A stretch of DNA of 14,166 bases from JAUSIK01 sp964362915 (lineage in GTDB: Archaea; Nanobdellota; Nanobdellia; Pacearchaeales; GW2011-AR1): the NCBI GenBank assembly GCA_964362915.1, contig CAYIGH010000025.1, positions 1-14,166 of the forward strand, in the 5' to 3' direction. Each line of letters opens with the position of its first letter. Within the stretch, counting starts at the first letter, position 1. The notes below the pieces were generated by a model. The model was not told where the DNA came from. It made no database searches and was given only the letters and a program-made list of their open reading frames with translations. Both the position numbers and the translations under genes were made by a program. Positions 5,645-12,274 of the stretch are shown in pieces.

Positions 5645-5970
5645 AAATAAAAAAAGATAAGTACTTTAGAGAAAGAGGTGGAACTGCTAAGATTATTCGA
5701 ATATCCTGTATGCAATGTGGGAATACAGTCCTAGTTTATCAAAAAGATGGCCCTGGTTGGCTAAAAAGATGTTATCTTAATAGAATAGTCTCTCCAGAAA
5801 AATACCATGGTCTTCAATCTAATAAAAATATAAAAGAACCAAAAAACCTAGGAAATCTTGTTTGTATTTGTGGATCTATTATAGGCTATCCTATGAAACA
5901 CAAGGATGGAAGATTGGCATTCTATCTAATTCGAGGCAAATTCAAACGCTCAATAATAAAAAATCAATAG
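5641..5970 (+). CDS. Small Cys-pair (possible zinc-binding) protein, unknown function
   Basis: This 109-aa basic protein has an N-terminal CMQCGN (Cys23, Cys26), a conserved-looking YQKDGPGWLKRCYLNRI segment (33-49) and a second pair CICG (Cys75, Cys77), followed by a Lys/Arg-rich end. The two Cys pairs suggest a zinc knuckle, although the second is C-x-C, not the usual C-x2-C, so metal binding may be altered. I recall similar uncharacterised archaeal and bacterial proteins with the KDGPG-LKR motif but no known function. It overlaps rnp3 by ATGA, so it is translated with it, and its charge would suit RNA binding. It ends in TAG. Confidence 0.75.
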   Translation: MKIKKDKYFRERGGTAKIIRISCMQCGNTVLVYQKDGPGWLKRCYLNRIVSPEKYHGLQSNKNIKEPKNLGNLVCICGSIIGYPMKHKDGRLAFYLIRGKFKRSIIKNQ

Positions 5971-6004
5971 AAGACTAATTAAAATCTCCTCTCTTATAAA
6001 TAGT

Positions 6005-6319
6005 ATGTATAAAAGATATAAATTTAATATATGGGATATAATTATATGGATATCCTTAATAGTTTTAGTCTTATATATTATAGGAAAACTAACTGGTTTT
6101 ATTAATACCCCAGAATGGATAAATCTGGTGCCTATAATGGCCCTTGTCTTTTTCGCTGGAGCATTTTATCAGAAAGTTCTCTCATTCATAAGCCAGATGT
6201 ATATTAGAACAGATTACTTCAAAAAAAATATAGATAATATTGATAGTAATATTACAGAAATCAAAGGAGAATTATCAAAACACGATAAAAGACTTTTTAG
6301 TCTGGAAAAAAGAAAATAA
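6005..6319 (+). CDS. Two-TM coiled-coil membrane protein, copy 2
   Basis: This 104-aa protein is a paralogue of the one at 829-1161. After KFNIWDIIIW come TM1 (about 11-29), the linker INTPEWINLVP, TM2 (about 41-58), the motif RTDYFKKN (69-76) and a short coiled coil ending KRLFSLEKRK. The linker, RTDYFK and KRLF-LE match the first copy almost residue for residue, so these positions are probably functional. It lies between the zinc-knuckle-like gene and pheS, in the same direction, with its own possible AT-rich promoter at about 5976-5986. The function is unknown; a small oligomeric membrane scaffold or sensor is a guess. Confidence 0.8.
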   Translation: MYKRYKFNIWDIIIWISLIVLVLYIIGKLTGFINTPEWINLVPIMALVFFAGAFYQKVLSFISQMYIRTDYFKKNIDNIDSNITEIKGELSKHDKRLFSLEKRK

Positions 6320-6333
6320 TTAAACCCGTAACA

Positions 6334-6341
6334 TTTTTAAC
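6334..6341 (+). promoter_or_regulatory. TATA box of the pheS operon
   Basis: TTTTTAA within the segment at 6331-6342 is centred about 26 nt upstream of the pheS ATG at 6363, so the pheS-pheT operon mRNA is probably leaderless. Confidence 0.5.
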
Positions 6342-6362
6342 CCTTTCATCCCTATTTTCTCC

Positions 6363-7874
6363 ATGTCTCAAGAGTTGCAAAAGACAATAGAAAAACTATC
6401 TCCTCTAGAAAGAAAGATAATTCCCTTCCTTAATCTTCCAATTGAAAAAATACAAGAAAGATCAGGCCTAGATAGAACCTCTGCAATCAGAGCACTCAAA
6501 TTCCTTGAAAATAAAGGCCTTCTAAAAATAAAAAAAACTATTGAGAAAATTATTGATCTAGGAACGAATGGAATCTATTACAAAAATAATCACCTTCCAG
6601 AGAGAAAGCTTCTCACATTATTGGAAGAATCAAAATCCCTGACAATAGAAGAAGCAGAGAAGATTTCCAGACTATCTGAAAATGAGTTTAAAGTATCTTT
6701 AGGAATATTAAAAAATAAGGCATTGATAGAAATAAAAAATGGAAGAATTATTTTAACAGCAAAAAAAGAGGAAATCACTAAAAAATTCCTTGAGGAGCAA
6801 TTTATAGAAATGCTTCCAATTGAAGAATCTAAATTAGCCCCAGAGCACAAACATGCATTAGAAAAGCTAAAGAAAAGAAAAGACATTGTAGTAGTAAAAG
6901 AAAGAGACATCATTAATTTTGAATTAGCCCCGCAAGGAAAGCAAATAGCAGGAAAAGAAATAAAATCAGACTTGATTGAAGAGATAACTCCAGAAATAAT
7001 AAGAATATGGAATAAAACAAAGAAATTTAGGTCATATGATATTCAGTCTCCTGTTCCTGTTATTAACGGCGGAAAAAAACATTTTGTTAATGAAGCAATA
7101 GAATATGCAAGAAGAATTTGGCTGGATCTTGGATTTAAAGAGATTTCTGGGAATATTATAGAAACTAGTTTCTGGAATTTTGATGCTTTATTTACAGCAC
7201 AAGATCATCCAGCAAGAGAGATGCAAGATACTTTTTTCATAAAAGGCATTGAAGGTAAACTCCCAAATAAAGAAATCATCTCGCAAGTAAAACAAGCCCA
7301 TGAGTCTGGTATTGATAAAAGCAAAGGTTGGCAATATCAATGGGAGGAAAAAGAAGCAAAAAAATCTATTCTTAGAACTCACACCACTTCTATCTCAGCA
7401 AGAACTCTTGCTTCATTAAAAGAATCAGATATTCCAGCGAAATATTTCACAATAGGAAAAGTATTTAGAAATGAAACATTAGATTGGAAGCATGGCTTCG
7501 AATTCTACCAAACAGAAGGAATTGTAGTAGACAATAATGTAACATTTAGGCATCTATTAGGATACCTAAATGAATTCTATATTAAAATGGGCTTCAAATC
7601 AATAAAGTTTGTCCCGTCTTATTTTCCCTATACTGAGCCGAGTGTAGAAATCCAGGTTTTCCATGAAGATAAAAAAGTGTGGCTGGAATTAGGGGGAGCA
7701 GGCATCTTTAGGCCAGAAGTAGTAATCCCTCTTTTAGGAAAGAAAATTCCCGTACTTGCGTGGGGGCAGGGTTTTGATAGAATTATAACAGACTACTATG
7801 ATATTAAGGATTTAAGAGAGATATACGCAAATGATCTGAAAAAACTAAGAACCAAAAGGGCTTGGATAAAATGA
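6363..7874 (+). CDS. pheS: Phenylalanine--tRNA ligase alpha subunit
   Basis: This is the catalytic alpha subunit of the class II (alpha-beta)2 enzyme that charges tRNA-Phe. At 503 aa it is the archaeal/eukaryotic type: residues 1 to about 195 form winged-helix-like tRNA-contacting domains (KLSPLERKII, RTSAIRALKFLENKGLL), and residues 205-503 are the catalytic core. Motif 1 lies around HPAREMQDTFFI (282-293), followed by RTHTTSISARTL (338-349). Motif 2 is GKVFRNETLDWKHGFEFYQ (365-383), the Phe pocket includes FPYTEPSVEI (421-430), and motif 3 spans GAGIFRPEV (445-453) to AWGQGFDRI (466-474). The ATG at 6363 fits the upstream TATA box. Its TGA overlaps the ATG of a 25-aa ORF, and pheT lies two ORFs downstream. 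Confidence 0.97.
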   Translation: MSQELQKTIEKLSPLERKIIPFLNLPIEKIQERSGLDRTSAIRALKFLENKGLLKIKKTIEKIIDLGTNGIYYKNNHLPERKLLTLLEESKSLTIEEAEKISRLSENEFKVSLGILKNKALIEIKNGRIILTAKKEEITKKFLEEQFIEMLPIEESKLAPEHKHALEKLKKRKDIVVVKERDIINFELAPQGKQIAGKEIKSDLIEEITPEIIRIWNKTKKFRSYDIQSPVPVINGGKKHFVNEAIEYARRIWLDLGFKEISGNIIETSFWNFDALFTAQDHPAREMQDTFFIKGIEGKLPNKEIISQVKQAHESGIDKSKGWQYQWEEKEAKKSILRTHTTSISARTLASLKESDIPAKYFTIGKVFRNETLDWKHGFEFYQTEGIVVDNNVTFRHLLGYLNEFYIKMGFKSIKFVPSYFPYTEPSVEIQVFHEDKKVWLELGGAGIFRPEVVIPLLGKKIPVLAWGQGFDRIITDYYDIKDLREIYANDLKKLRTKRAWIK

Positions 7875-7948
7875 AAGCACTAGATATTATAATATGGATA
7901 ATAGTAATAATCTTAGTAACTCTAGGATTATATGCCTTATTTAGATAA
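7871..7948 (+). CDS. 25-aa membrane microprotein between pheS and pheT
   Basis: This 25-residue ORF starts at the ATGA overlapping the pheS stop, so it would be translated by coupling. It reads MKALDIIIWIIVIILV followed by TLGLYALFR: one membrane helix with a positively charged end. The DIIIW head matches the start of TM1 in the larger membrane proteins of this window (IWDIIIW at 6013-6046 and EDLVFW at 7968-7985). The next membrane ORF starts two bases after its stop. It could be a real microprotein or a remnant of another membrane paralogue. The tight overlap and shared motif favour a real, translated ORF. Confidence 0.55.
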   Translation: MKALDIIIWIIVIILVTLGLYALFR

Positions 7949-7949
7949 A

Positions 7950-8261
7950 ATGGTAAAAATAAAAATAGAAGATTTGGTATTTTGGTTATTAATCATAGTT
8001 GTAATCTCTATATTGGTATGGAAATTATTTGGCTCTCCCACCGATACTGCTACATTAATAACCACTGTTTTATTTCTAATTAGCATAATATTAACCCTGT
8101 GGAAGAGGATATACTATACTGAAAGAAAAACTGAAGTAGGATTTATGAAGGTAAAAGGAGATTTAAAACTAATAAAAAATGATATAGGTTATATAAAAAG
8201 AGATATCAATAATATAAATGATAAACTAAAAAATATCCAATCTCTAATTGAAAGGAAATAA
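7950..8261 (+). CDS. Two-TM coiled-coil membrane protein in the pheS-pheT operon
   Basis: This 103-aa protein has a short basic start (MVKIKIEDLVFW), two hydrophobic segments (about 7-26 and 30-50) and a Lys-rich C-terminal half with repeated I-K-x-D-I spacing (KLIKNDIGYIKRDINNINDK), predicted to be coiled coil. Its architecture matches the copies at 829-1161 and 6005-6319, but sequence identity is low and the INTP and RTDYFK motifs are absent, so it is a distant relative. I chose ATG at 7950 over the in-frame ATG at 7932, which lies inside the preceding microprotein. Its TAA is followed after one base by pheT. The function is unknown. Confidence 0.75.
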   Translation: MVKIKIEDLVFWLLIIVVISILVWKLFGSPTDTATLITTVLFLISIILTLWKRIYYTERKTEVGFMKVKGDLKLIKNDIGYIKRDINNINDKLKNIQSLIERK

Positions 8262-8262
8262 A

Positions 8263-9897
8263 ATGGCAACTGTAAAATTTTCAAGGCAAGAACTGGAAAA
8301 ACACATAAAACTAACAAATGAAGTCGTAGAAAAAATTGGATTGTTTGGCATTCCAATAGAATCTCTTACAGAAAATGAAATTGAAATAGAAGTTCTTCCG
8401 AATCGGCCTGATTTGCTTTCATTAGAAGGATTTGTTAGAGCAATAAAATCTTTTATCGGCAAGGAAAAGGGGTCTAAAAAATACAAAATCCATAGGCCTG
8501 ATAAAGATTATAAAATTACTATAGAATCTAAAGTAAAAGAAGTCAGACCTTACACAGCCTGTGCAATAGCAAAGAACTTGTCCTTAGACAATGAAAGAAT
8601 TAAGTCTTTAATTGACCTGCAAGAGAAACTTCATATGACAATAGGAAGGAAAAGGAAAAAAGTTGCGATTGGAATATACCCATTAGACAAGATAAGCCTC
8701 CCCATAATTTATACTGCCCTTCCCCCAAAAAAAATAAAGTTTATTCCTCTAGGATCTGATAAAGAAATGACAGGAGAGGAGATACTTGCGAAGCGCCCTG
8801 CTGGAAAAGAATATGCTGATATCATTAAAAATTTCAGGGAATATCCTGTTTTTACAGACTCGAAGAATGCTATCCTTTCTATGCCTCCTATCATTAATAG
8901 CAATGAAACAGGACAAATAAAAGAAGAAACAAAATCTGTCTTTATTGAATGTTCAGGAACAGATTTCAAGATACTAAAAAAGACATTGAATATTATAATA
9001 ACAACGTTGGCTGATATGGGTGCAGATATTTATTCTATGGAGCTTAATTACGGGAAGATAAAAGAGATTACTCCTGATTTGGCTCCTGAAAAAATTAAAA
9101 TCTCTTTAGAAAATACAAACAAGCTTCTAGGGCTAAATCTAAAAGAGAAAGACATAGAAAATTTCCTTTTAAGAATGGGGTATAATTACAAAAAAGGAAA
9201 AGTAGAAATTCCTGCTTGGAGGTTTGACATATTGCATGAAGTTGATATAATTGAAGATATAGCAATTGCATATGGCTACAACAACATTATCCCGGAAATC
9301 CCAGATGTATCGACAATAGCTGAAGAAACAAAAGAAAGCAGAATAAAAAGAAAAATCTCAGAAATTCTCATAGGATTGGGATTATTAGAAACCTCTTCAT
9401 ATCATTTAATCAAAGCTGAAGAGCCATCTTTCTCTGAAACCCAAAAATTAATAGCCCTAGAAAACTCAAAAACAGAATATAAGTATCTTAGACCAAATCT
9501 TTTAATCTCTGCATTGAGAATTCTAACTGAAAATAAAGACGCAGATTATCCGCAAAGATTATTTGAAATAGGAAGAGTTTTCCTTCCAGATAAAAATTCT
9601 GAAACAGGGGTGGAAGAAAAAGAAAACTTAATTATTTACTGTTCACCTGCCAATTTCACAGAAATGAAGCAGATTCTTGATTATTTAACAAAAATTTTAA
9701 ATATGAAATATCTTCTTAAGGAATTTTCCCATAAAGACCTATTAGAAGGCAGAACTGCCTCTATCTTAATTAATAATAAAACTATAGGCTATCTTGGAGA
9801 TGTACATCCAAAAACTCTCCAAAATTGGAATATTAAAACGCCTGTTGCTGTTTTAGAAATTTCACTTGATGAAATTCATAGGCAATTTAAAGAATAA
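8263..9897 (+). CDS. pheT: Phenylalanine--tRNA ligase beta subunit
   Basis: This is the structural beta subunit of PheRS, carrying the editing site that hydrolyses misacylated Tyr-tRNA-Phe. At 544 aa it is the compact archaeal form, without the bacterial EMAPII-like and C-terminal anticodon-binding domains. Landmarks include LPNRPDLLSLEGFVRAIKSF early in the protein, a central B3/B4 editing region with PPIINSNETG, a B5 winged region (LGLNLKEKDIENFLLRMGY, then PAWRFDILHEVDIIEDIAIA) and an inactive class II-like C-terminal domain (RLFEIGRVF, GYLGDVHPKTLQNW). I chose ATG at 8263 over the upstream TTG at 8248, because the protein should begin MATVKFSR. The start lies one base after the preceding stop. 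Confidence 0.96.
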   Translation: MATVKFSRQELEKHIKLTNEVVEKIGLFGIPIESLTENEIEIEVLPNRPDLLSLEGFVRAIKSFIGKEKGSKKYKIHRPDKDYKITIESKVKEVRPYTACAIAKNLSLDNERIKSLIDLQEKLHMTIGRKRKKVAIGIYPLDKISLPIIYTALPPKKIKFIPLGSDKEMTGEEILAKRPAGKEYADIIKNFREYPVFTDSKNAILSMPPIINSNETGQIKEETKSVFIECSGTDFKILKKTLNIIITTLADMGADIYSMELNYGKIKEITPDLAPEKIKISLENTNKLLGLNLKEKDIENFLLRMGYNYKKGKVEIPAWRFDILHEVDIIEDIAIAYGYNNIIPEIPDVSTIAEETKESRIKRKISEILIGLGLLETSSYHLIKAEEPSFSETQKLIALENSKTEYKYLRPNLLISALRILTENKDADYPQRLFEIGRVFLPDKNSETGVEEKENLIIYCSPANFTEMKQILDYLTKILNMKYLLKEFSHKDLLEGRTASILINNKTIGYLGDVHPKTLQNWNIKTPVAVLEISLDEIHRQFKE

Positions 9898-9918
9898 AAT
9901 GAACAAAAAGAAAAATTA

Positions 9919-9956
9919 TTTATCCTTTAACTAAGGATTTCCTAGTGGATAAAGGA
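9919..9956. terminator. Nested inverted repeats between convergent genes
   Basis: Just past pheT, ATCCTT (9922-9927) pairs with AAGGAT (9933-9938) around a 5-nt loop. Alternative stems also exist, TTTATCC (9919-9925) with GGATAAA (9947-9953) and TCCTTTA (9923-9929) with TAAAGGA (9950-9956). The location between convergent ends suggests a role in termination or mRNA 3'-end stability; no strong T-run follows. Confidence 0.35.
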
Positions 9957-9972
9957 CACTACAATCAAAAAT

Positions 9973-10443
9973 TCAACCGAAATAACTTCTTTCTTTCCTA
10001 TTATTATTTAAATTCTTCGGGTGTTTCATATTTTGCAGGATTTTTATGAATCCTGGTTTTAGCTCTTTCCATTTATCGTAAATTTTTCTAATCAGATCCG
10101 TCTCTGTTTTTTCATTTGAATCAATTTCTAAGTCTAGAGACAATATGCTCAAATCAGCTAGATTAGAATAGGCATCATCTATCATCTTTTTATCCTCAAC
10201 GCTCATGGATCTAATGTAAGGAAGATACATCCTTGGTGCATTAATAGGATTGACCAGCATCTCCAAAAAAGTCATAGAATTGACTATTTTCTCCATCATA
10301 AGCTTTCTAATGGCTCTCAATAAAAAATCAGTCTCTTTATCGAATTTATCAATTTCAAAGTCAAGATTTAAATCCCTAAAACTCGGTAAGTTATATTTCT
10401 TGGCAAATTTTTCGTATTCTTTCTTTAATGCTTCTAACGTCAT
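9973..10443 (-). CDS. Conserved-looking helical protein, unknown function
   Basis: This 156-aa soluble protein begins MTLEALKKEYEKFAKKYNLP and is mostly predicted helix, with the phrases LPSFRDLNLDFEI (20-32), FLLRAIRKLMMEKIVNSMTF (40-59) and NPINAPRMYLPYIRSM (65-80). I recall similar uncharacterised proteins in DPANN archaea but no function. No catalytic motif or membrane segment is visible. I chose ATG at 10443 over the TTG at 10449 because the TATA box at 10464-10472 is centred 25-26 nt upstream of it, giving a leaderless mRNA. It is divergent from the small membrane gene at 10507 and convergent with pheT. Confidence 0.7.
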   Translation of the reverse strand: MTLEALKKEYEKFAKKYNLPSFRDLNLDFEIDKFDKETDFLLRAIRKLMMEKIVNSMTFLEMLVNPINAPRMYLPYIRSMSVEDKKMIDDAYSNLADLSILSLDLEIDSNEKTETDLIRKIYDKWKELKPGFIKILQNMKHPKNLNNNRKERSYFG

Positions 10444-10463
10444 ACTCAAATGAAAAAGACAGG

Positions 10464-10472
10464 TTTTATATA
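10464..10472. promoter_or_regulatory. Divergent TATA box
   Basis: TTTTATATA on the + strand (TATATAAAA on the -) is centred 25-26 nt before the reverse-strand ATG at 10443. In the other direction it predicts a start near 10494, 13 nt before the ATG at 10507, so one element may serve both genes. Confidence 0.45.
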
Positions 10473-10506
10473 GTTAACTGAACAATTAAAATCAGAAGAA
10501 TTTATT

Positions 10507-10788
10507 ATGAGGATGAATTGGAGAGAGTTTCTTAAGCCAAATGTAAAAAAAATAATCTTAGCAGTAATCATTTTTATAACGGCTTTTTCATTAGGTCTGA
10601 CAGAGCCGTTATTTATCTGTTCTGATATACTTAATATTATTTGCACCGCACAAATATCGCAAACAATAAGGGCCTATATAGTAATTAATTTAGTATCCCT
10701 AATTATAATATATCTTTTAAGTTGTATAATTTTCAGTCAAAAAGAGCATAAAGTATGCGCTTATAGAAAGTTTTGCAGAATAATTTGA
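10507..10788 (+). CDS. Small two-TM membrane protein, unknown function
   Basis: This 93-aa protein starts MRMNWREFLKPNVKKIILAV and has two hydrophobic helices, about 16-30 and 55-75, separated by a loop with Cys38 and Cys46, and a basic tail with Cys84 and Cys90. Short proteins with a WREFLKP-K(K/R)II head before the first helix are, as I recall, common in DPANN archaea and are uncharacterised. The paired cysteines could form disulfides if the loop is extracytoplasmic. A second in-frame ATG lies at 10513. It is apparently monocistronic. Confidence 0.6.
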   Translation: MRMNWREFLKPNVKKIILAVIIFITAFSLGLTEPLFICSDILNIICTAQISQTIRAYIVINLVSLIIIYLLSCIIFSQKEHKVCAYRKFCRII

Positions 10789-10801
10789 AATAATACATAA
10801 C

Positions 10802-10884
10802 AACTCTTGCGAATACTTGGAGCAACGAGGCATAGATGCAATCGGTTCTGCTAAGCAAAAATGCAGAAGAGGTATCTAAGAGTT
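10802..10884 (+). other. Structured non-coding element (candidate ncRNA or MITE-like remnant)
   Basis: The outer arms AACTCTT (10802-10808) and AAGAGTT (10878-10884) are perfect inverted repeats. An inner pair ATAC/GTAT (10813-10816, 10872-10875) and an apical stem TTCTGC/GCAGAA (10846-10851, 10863-10868) can stack into one long fold. The composition is less AT-rich than neighbouring intergenic DNA. One + frame is open through the element to a TAA at 10877 but has no start codon. It could be a small RNA, a miniature element with terminal inverted repeats, or a gene remnant. Confidence 0.35.
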
Positions 10885-10989
10885 AAAACTTATTAATAAA
10901 TTGCGAAGCAATAAATTTTAGGGTTTGGGGACACACAATTTTTTAGTCGTTCGTTAGTGAGGGAGCACTTTTCGTTAATTTATAGCAAC
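10885..10989. other. Non-coding gap between the membrane gene and the MNT/HEPN operon
   Basis: I see no convincing gene here. There is a tight hairpin ATTGC-GAA-GCAAT at 10900-10912 and a G-rich tract around 10921-10930, both unlike the surrounding A/T-rich intergenic DNA. The + frame after 10913 is open for about 28 codons but lacks a start. Confidence 0.3.
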
Positions 10990-10996
10990 CGAAACA

Positions 10997-11004
10997 TTTA
11001 AATA
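10997..11004 (+). promoter_or_regulatory. TATA box of the MNT/HEPN operon
   Basis: TTTAAATA, the archaeal consensus, predicts a start at about 11026, two or three bases before the ATG at 11029, with a purine-rich TFB element (CCGAAAC) just upstream. Confidence 0.65.
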
Positions 11005-11009
11005 ACACT

Positions 11010-11036
11010 TGTAACTAAATTATTACATATGTTACA
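11010..11036. promoter_or_regulatory. Inverted repeats over the start of the MNT gene, possible operator
   Basis: TGTAAC (11010-11015) is the reverse complement of GTTACA (11031-11036), and TGTAA also pairs with TTACA at 11023-11027. The repeats cover the predicted transcription start and ATG, consistent with autorepression by the HTH domain of the encoded protein. Confidence 0.4.
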
Positions 11037-11568
11037 GAAAGATAACAGATATAAAATATTAATGATATTTTTTGAAGACCCTTCTCCAAAAGGAATTGGG
11101 TTTCAGCTTAGAGAGATAAGCAGAAAAGTAGAAGTAGCTCCTCCATCTGTCAAAAAGTATCTTAATGAATTGGAAAAAGAGGGATTAGTAATGAAGATTA
11201 AACATAGAATTCATGGTTATCCTGTTTATTATGCAAATAGAGATAATGAAGAGTTTAAATTTCTTAAAAAAGTTGATATCATAATGAAAATAAAAGAGTC
11301 TGGCTTATTAAAGTACCTTTCAGAAAATTGTATGCCTGATGTTATTATATTATTTGGCTCTGCATCAAAAGGAGAAGACTTGAAAGAAAGCGATATAGAT
11401 TTATTTGTTCTATCCAGCAAGGAAAAAATAGATTTGACACAATTCGAAAAAAAACTAAACAGAAAGATTAATATATTATTTAGTGATAATTTTAACAAGC
11501 TAAGCAAGGAGCTTAAAAACAATATAATAAATGGAATAATCCTAAAAGGGTATTTAAAGATTTTTTAA
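11029..11568 (+). CDS. HTH-nucleotidyltransferase fusion (MNT antitoxin-like)
   Basis: This 179-aa protein has an N-terminal winged helix (about 1-70; LREISRKVEVAPPSVKKYLN, EKEGLVMKIKH, GYPVYYAN) and a C-terminal minimal nucleotidyltransferase. The signature GSASKGEDLKESDIDLF (110-126) gives the GS-x10-D-x-D pattern with Asp122 and Asp124. The usual third acidic position in the following strand is Asn148 (KINILF), so catalysis may be altered. In MNT-HEPN systems the MNT protein AMPylates the HEPN toxin and neutralises it; the HTH here suggests it also represses its own promoter through the repeats at 11010-11036. The HEPN-like gene starts right after its stop codon. Confidence 0.8.
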   Translation: MLQKDNRYKILMIFFEDPSPKGIGFQLREISRKVEVAPPSVKKYLNELEKEGLVMKIKHRIHGYPVYYANRDNEEFKFLKKVDIIMKIKESGLLKYLSENCMPDVIILFGSASKGEDLKESDIDLFVLSSKEKIDLTQFEKKLNRKINILFSDNFNKLSKELKNNIINGIILKGYLKIF

Positions 11569-11985
11569 ATGGAAGAATTAATAAGAGTAACGCCAGACAA
11601 AGAAAAAGTACAATCAATTCTCAAAATGGTAGAGACTACTCTAGAAATGATAAAGCTCATAGACAAAACTAAATTTCCTTCAAATATTACAAAAGAATAT
11701 TATGAAGTTATAAGGGAATTAGTAAGCATAATTTTGTTGCTTGATGGCTATAAAGCGATTGGTGAAAAAGCGCACAAGAAGCAAATAGAATATTTAGAAG
11801 CAAACTACAAAGAGTTTAGCAAGGCAGAGATTACTCTGATGGATGACTTGAGAATAACAAGAAATAAGATTGCGTATGATGGATTTTTTGTAAAAGAAAA
11901 TTATGTTGACAGAAAGTTGGCGGATATTCTAAATATTATTGAGAAATTAAAGAAAATTATTGATAAAAAATTAGAATCCGAATAA
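11569..11985 (+). CDS. HEPN-like protein, partner of the MNT protein
   Basis: This 138-aa all-helical protein begins directly after the MNT stop codon. The helix pattern and LRITRNKIAYDGFFV (94-108) correspond to the HEPN domain, whose toxins are RNases with an R-x4-6-H motif. Here the motif region is Arg98-Asn99-Lys-Ile-Ala-Tyr103, with Tyr where the catalytic His is expected. It may therefore be a non-nucleolytic variant or use a different mechanism. Tyr103 could also be the residue modified by the MNT partner, since HepT toxins are AMPylated on a tyrosine close to this motif. Assignment to HEPN rests on gene pairing plus this motif. Confidence 0.65.
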   Translation: MEELIRVTPDKEKVQSILKMVETTLEMIKLIDKTKFPSNITKEYYEVIRELVSIILLLDGYKAIGEKAHKKQIEYLEANYKEFSKAEITLMDDLRITRNKIAYDGFFVKENYVDRKLADILNIIEKLKKIIDKKLESE

Positions 11986-12081
11986 TCTTTTGAACCAATT
12001 TAAGATTTTCTGAATTAAGCTACCACTAACACATTGAGAAGAAATTTGAATTGAACTAAGATCTCAACAAATTTTAATAAA

Positions 12082-12158
12082 TGCCCCCGACAGGATTTGA
12101 ACCTGCGACCCTCAGGTTAGGACCCTGATGCTCTTAATCCAGGCTGAGCTACGAGGGC
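12082..12158 (-). tRNA. tRNA-Arg (CCT)
   Basis: A 77-nt cloverleaf on the reverse strand has acceptor GCCCTCG/CGGGGGC (one G-U pair), D stem GCTC/GAGC with a 12-nt loop, anticodon stem TCAGG/CCTGA with loop GTCCTAA (anticodon CCT, reading AGG), a 5-nt variable loop and T stem GCAGG/CCTGT with TTCAAAT. The discriminator is A and CCA is not encoded. It lies one base downstream of tRNA-Leu. Confidence 0.93.
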
Positions 12159-12159
12159 A

Positions 12160-12243
12160 TGTGGGTGAGAGGATTCGAACCTCTGTAGGCACTGAGCCAA
12201 TGCGTCTTGAGCGCATCCCGTTTGACCGCTCCGGCACACCCAC
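12160..12243 (-). tRNA. tRNA-Leu (CAA)
   Basis: An 84-nt class II tRNA on the reverse strand has acceptor GTGGGTG/CACCCAC, anticodon stem ATGCG/CGCAT with loop CTCAAGA (anticodon CAA, reading TTG), a long variable arm with a GGC/GCC stem, and T stem AGAGG/CCTCT with TTCGAAT. The discriminator is A and CCA is not encoded. It is the first gene of a tRNA-Leu/tRNA-Arg pair driven from the TATA box at 12266-12274. Confidence 0.93.
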
Positions 12244-12265
12244 ATTAAATTAAAAGAATAAGACA

Positions 12266-12274
12266 TATTTTAAA
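12266..12274 (-). promoter_or_regulatory. TATA box of the tRNA-Leu/tRNA-Arg unit
   Basis: The reverse strand reads TTTAAAATA, centred about 26 nt before the tRNA-Leu 5' end. It overlaps the stop codon of the upstream PfkB kinase gene. Confidence 0.55.

Noticed and set aside
6590..7382. Antisense frames within pheS
   Set aside because: pheS is certain from its class II motifs; the antisense frames are rich in Phe, Ser and Leu as expected for complements of Lys/Glu-rich coding.
8244..8969. Antisense frames within pheT
   Set aside because: They are shadows of pheT with no promoter and no recognisable motif.
10446..10646. Antisense frame across the divergent promoter and the small membrane gene
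   Set aside because: It runs through both TATA-proximal sequence and the membrane gene; composition and context favour the + strand gene.
11229..11522. Antisense frame within the MNT gene
   Set aside because: It is a Leu/Ser/Phe-rich complement of the nucleotidyltransferase coding region with no motif or promoter.
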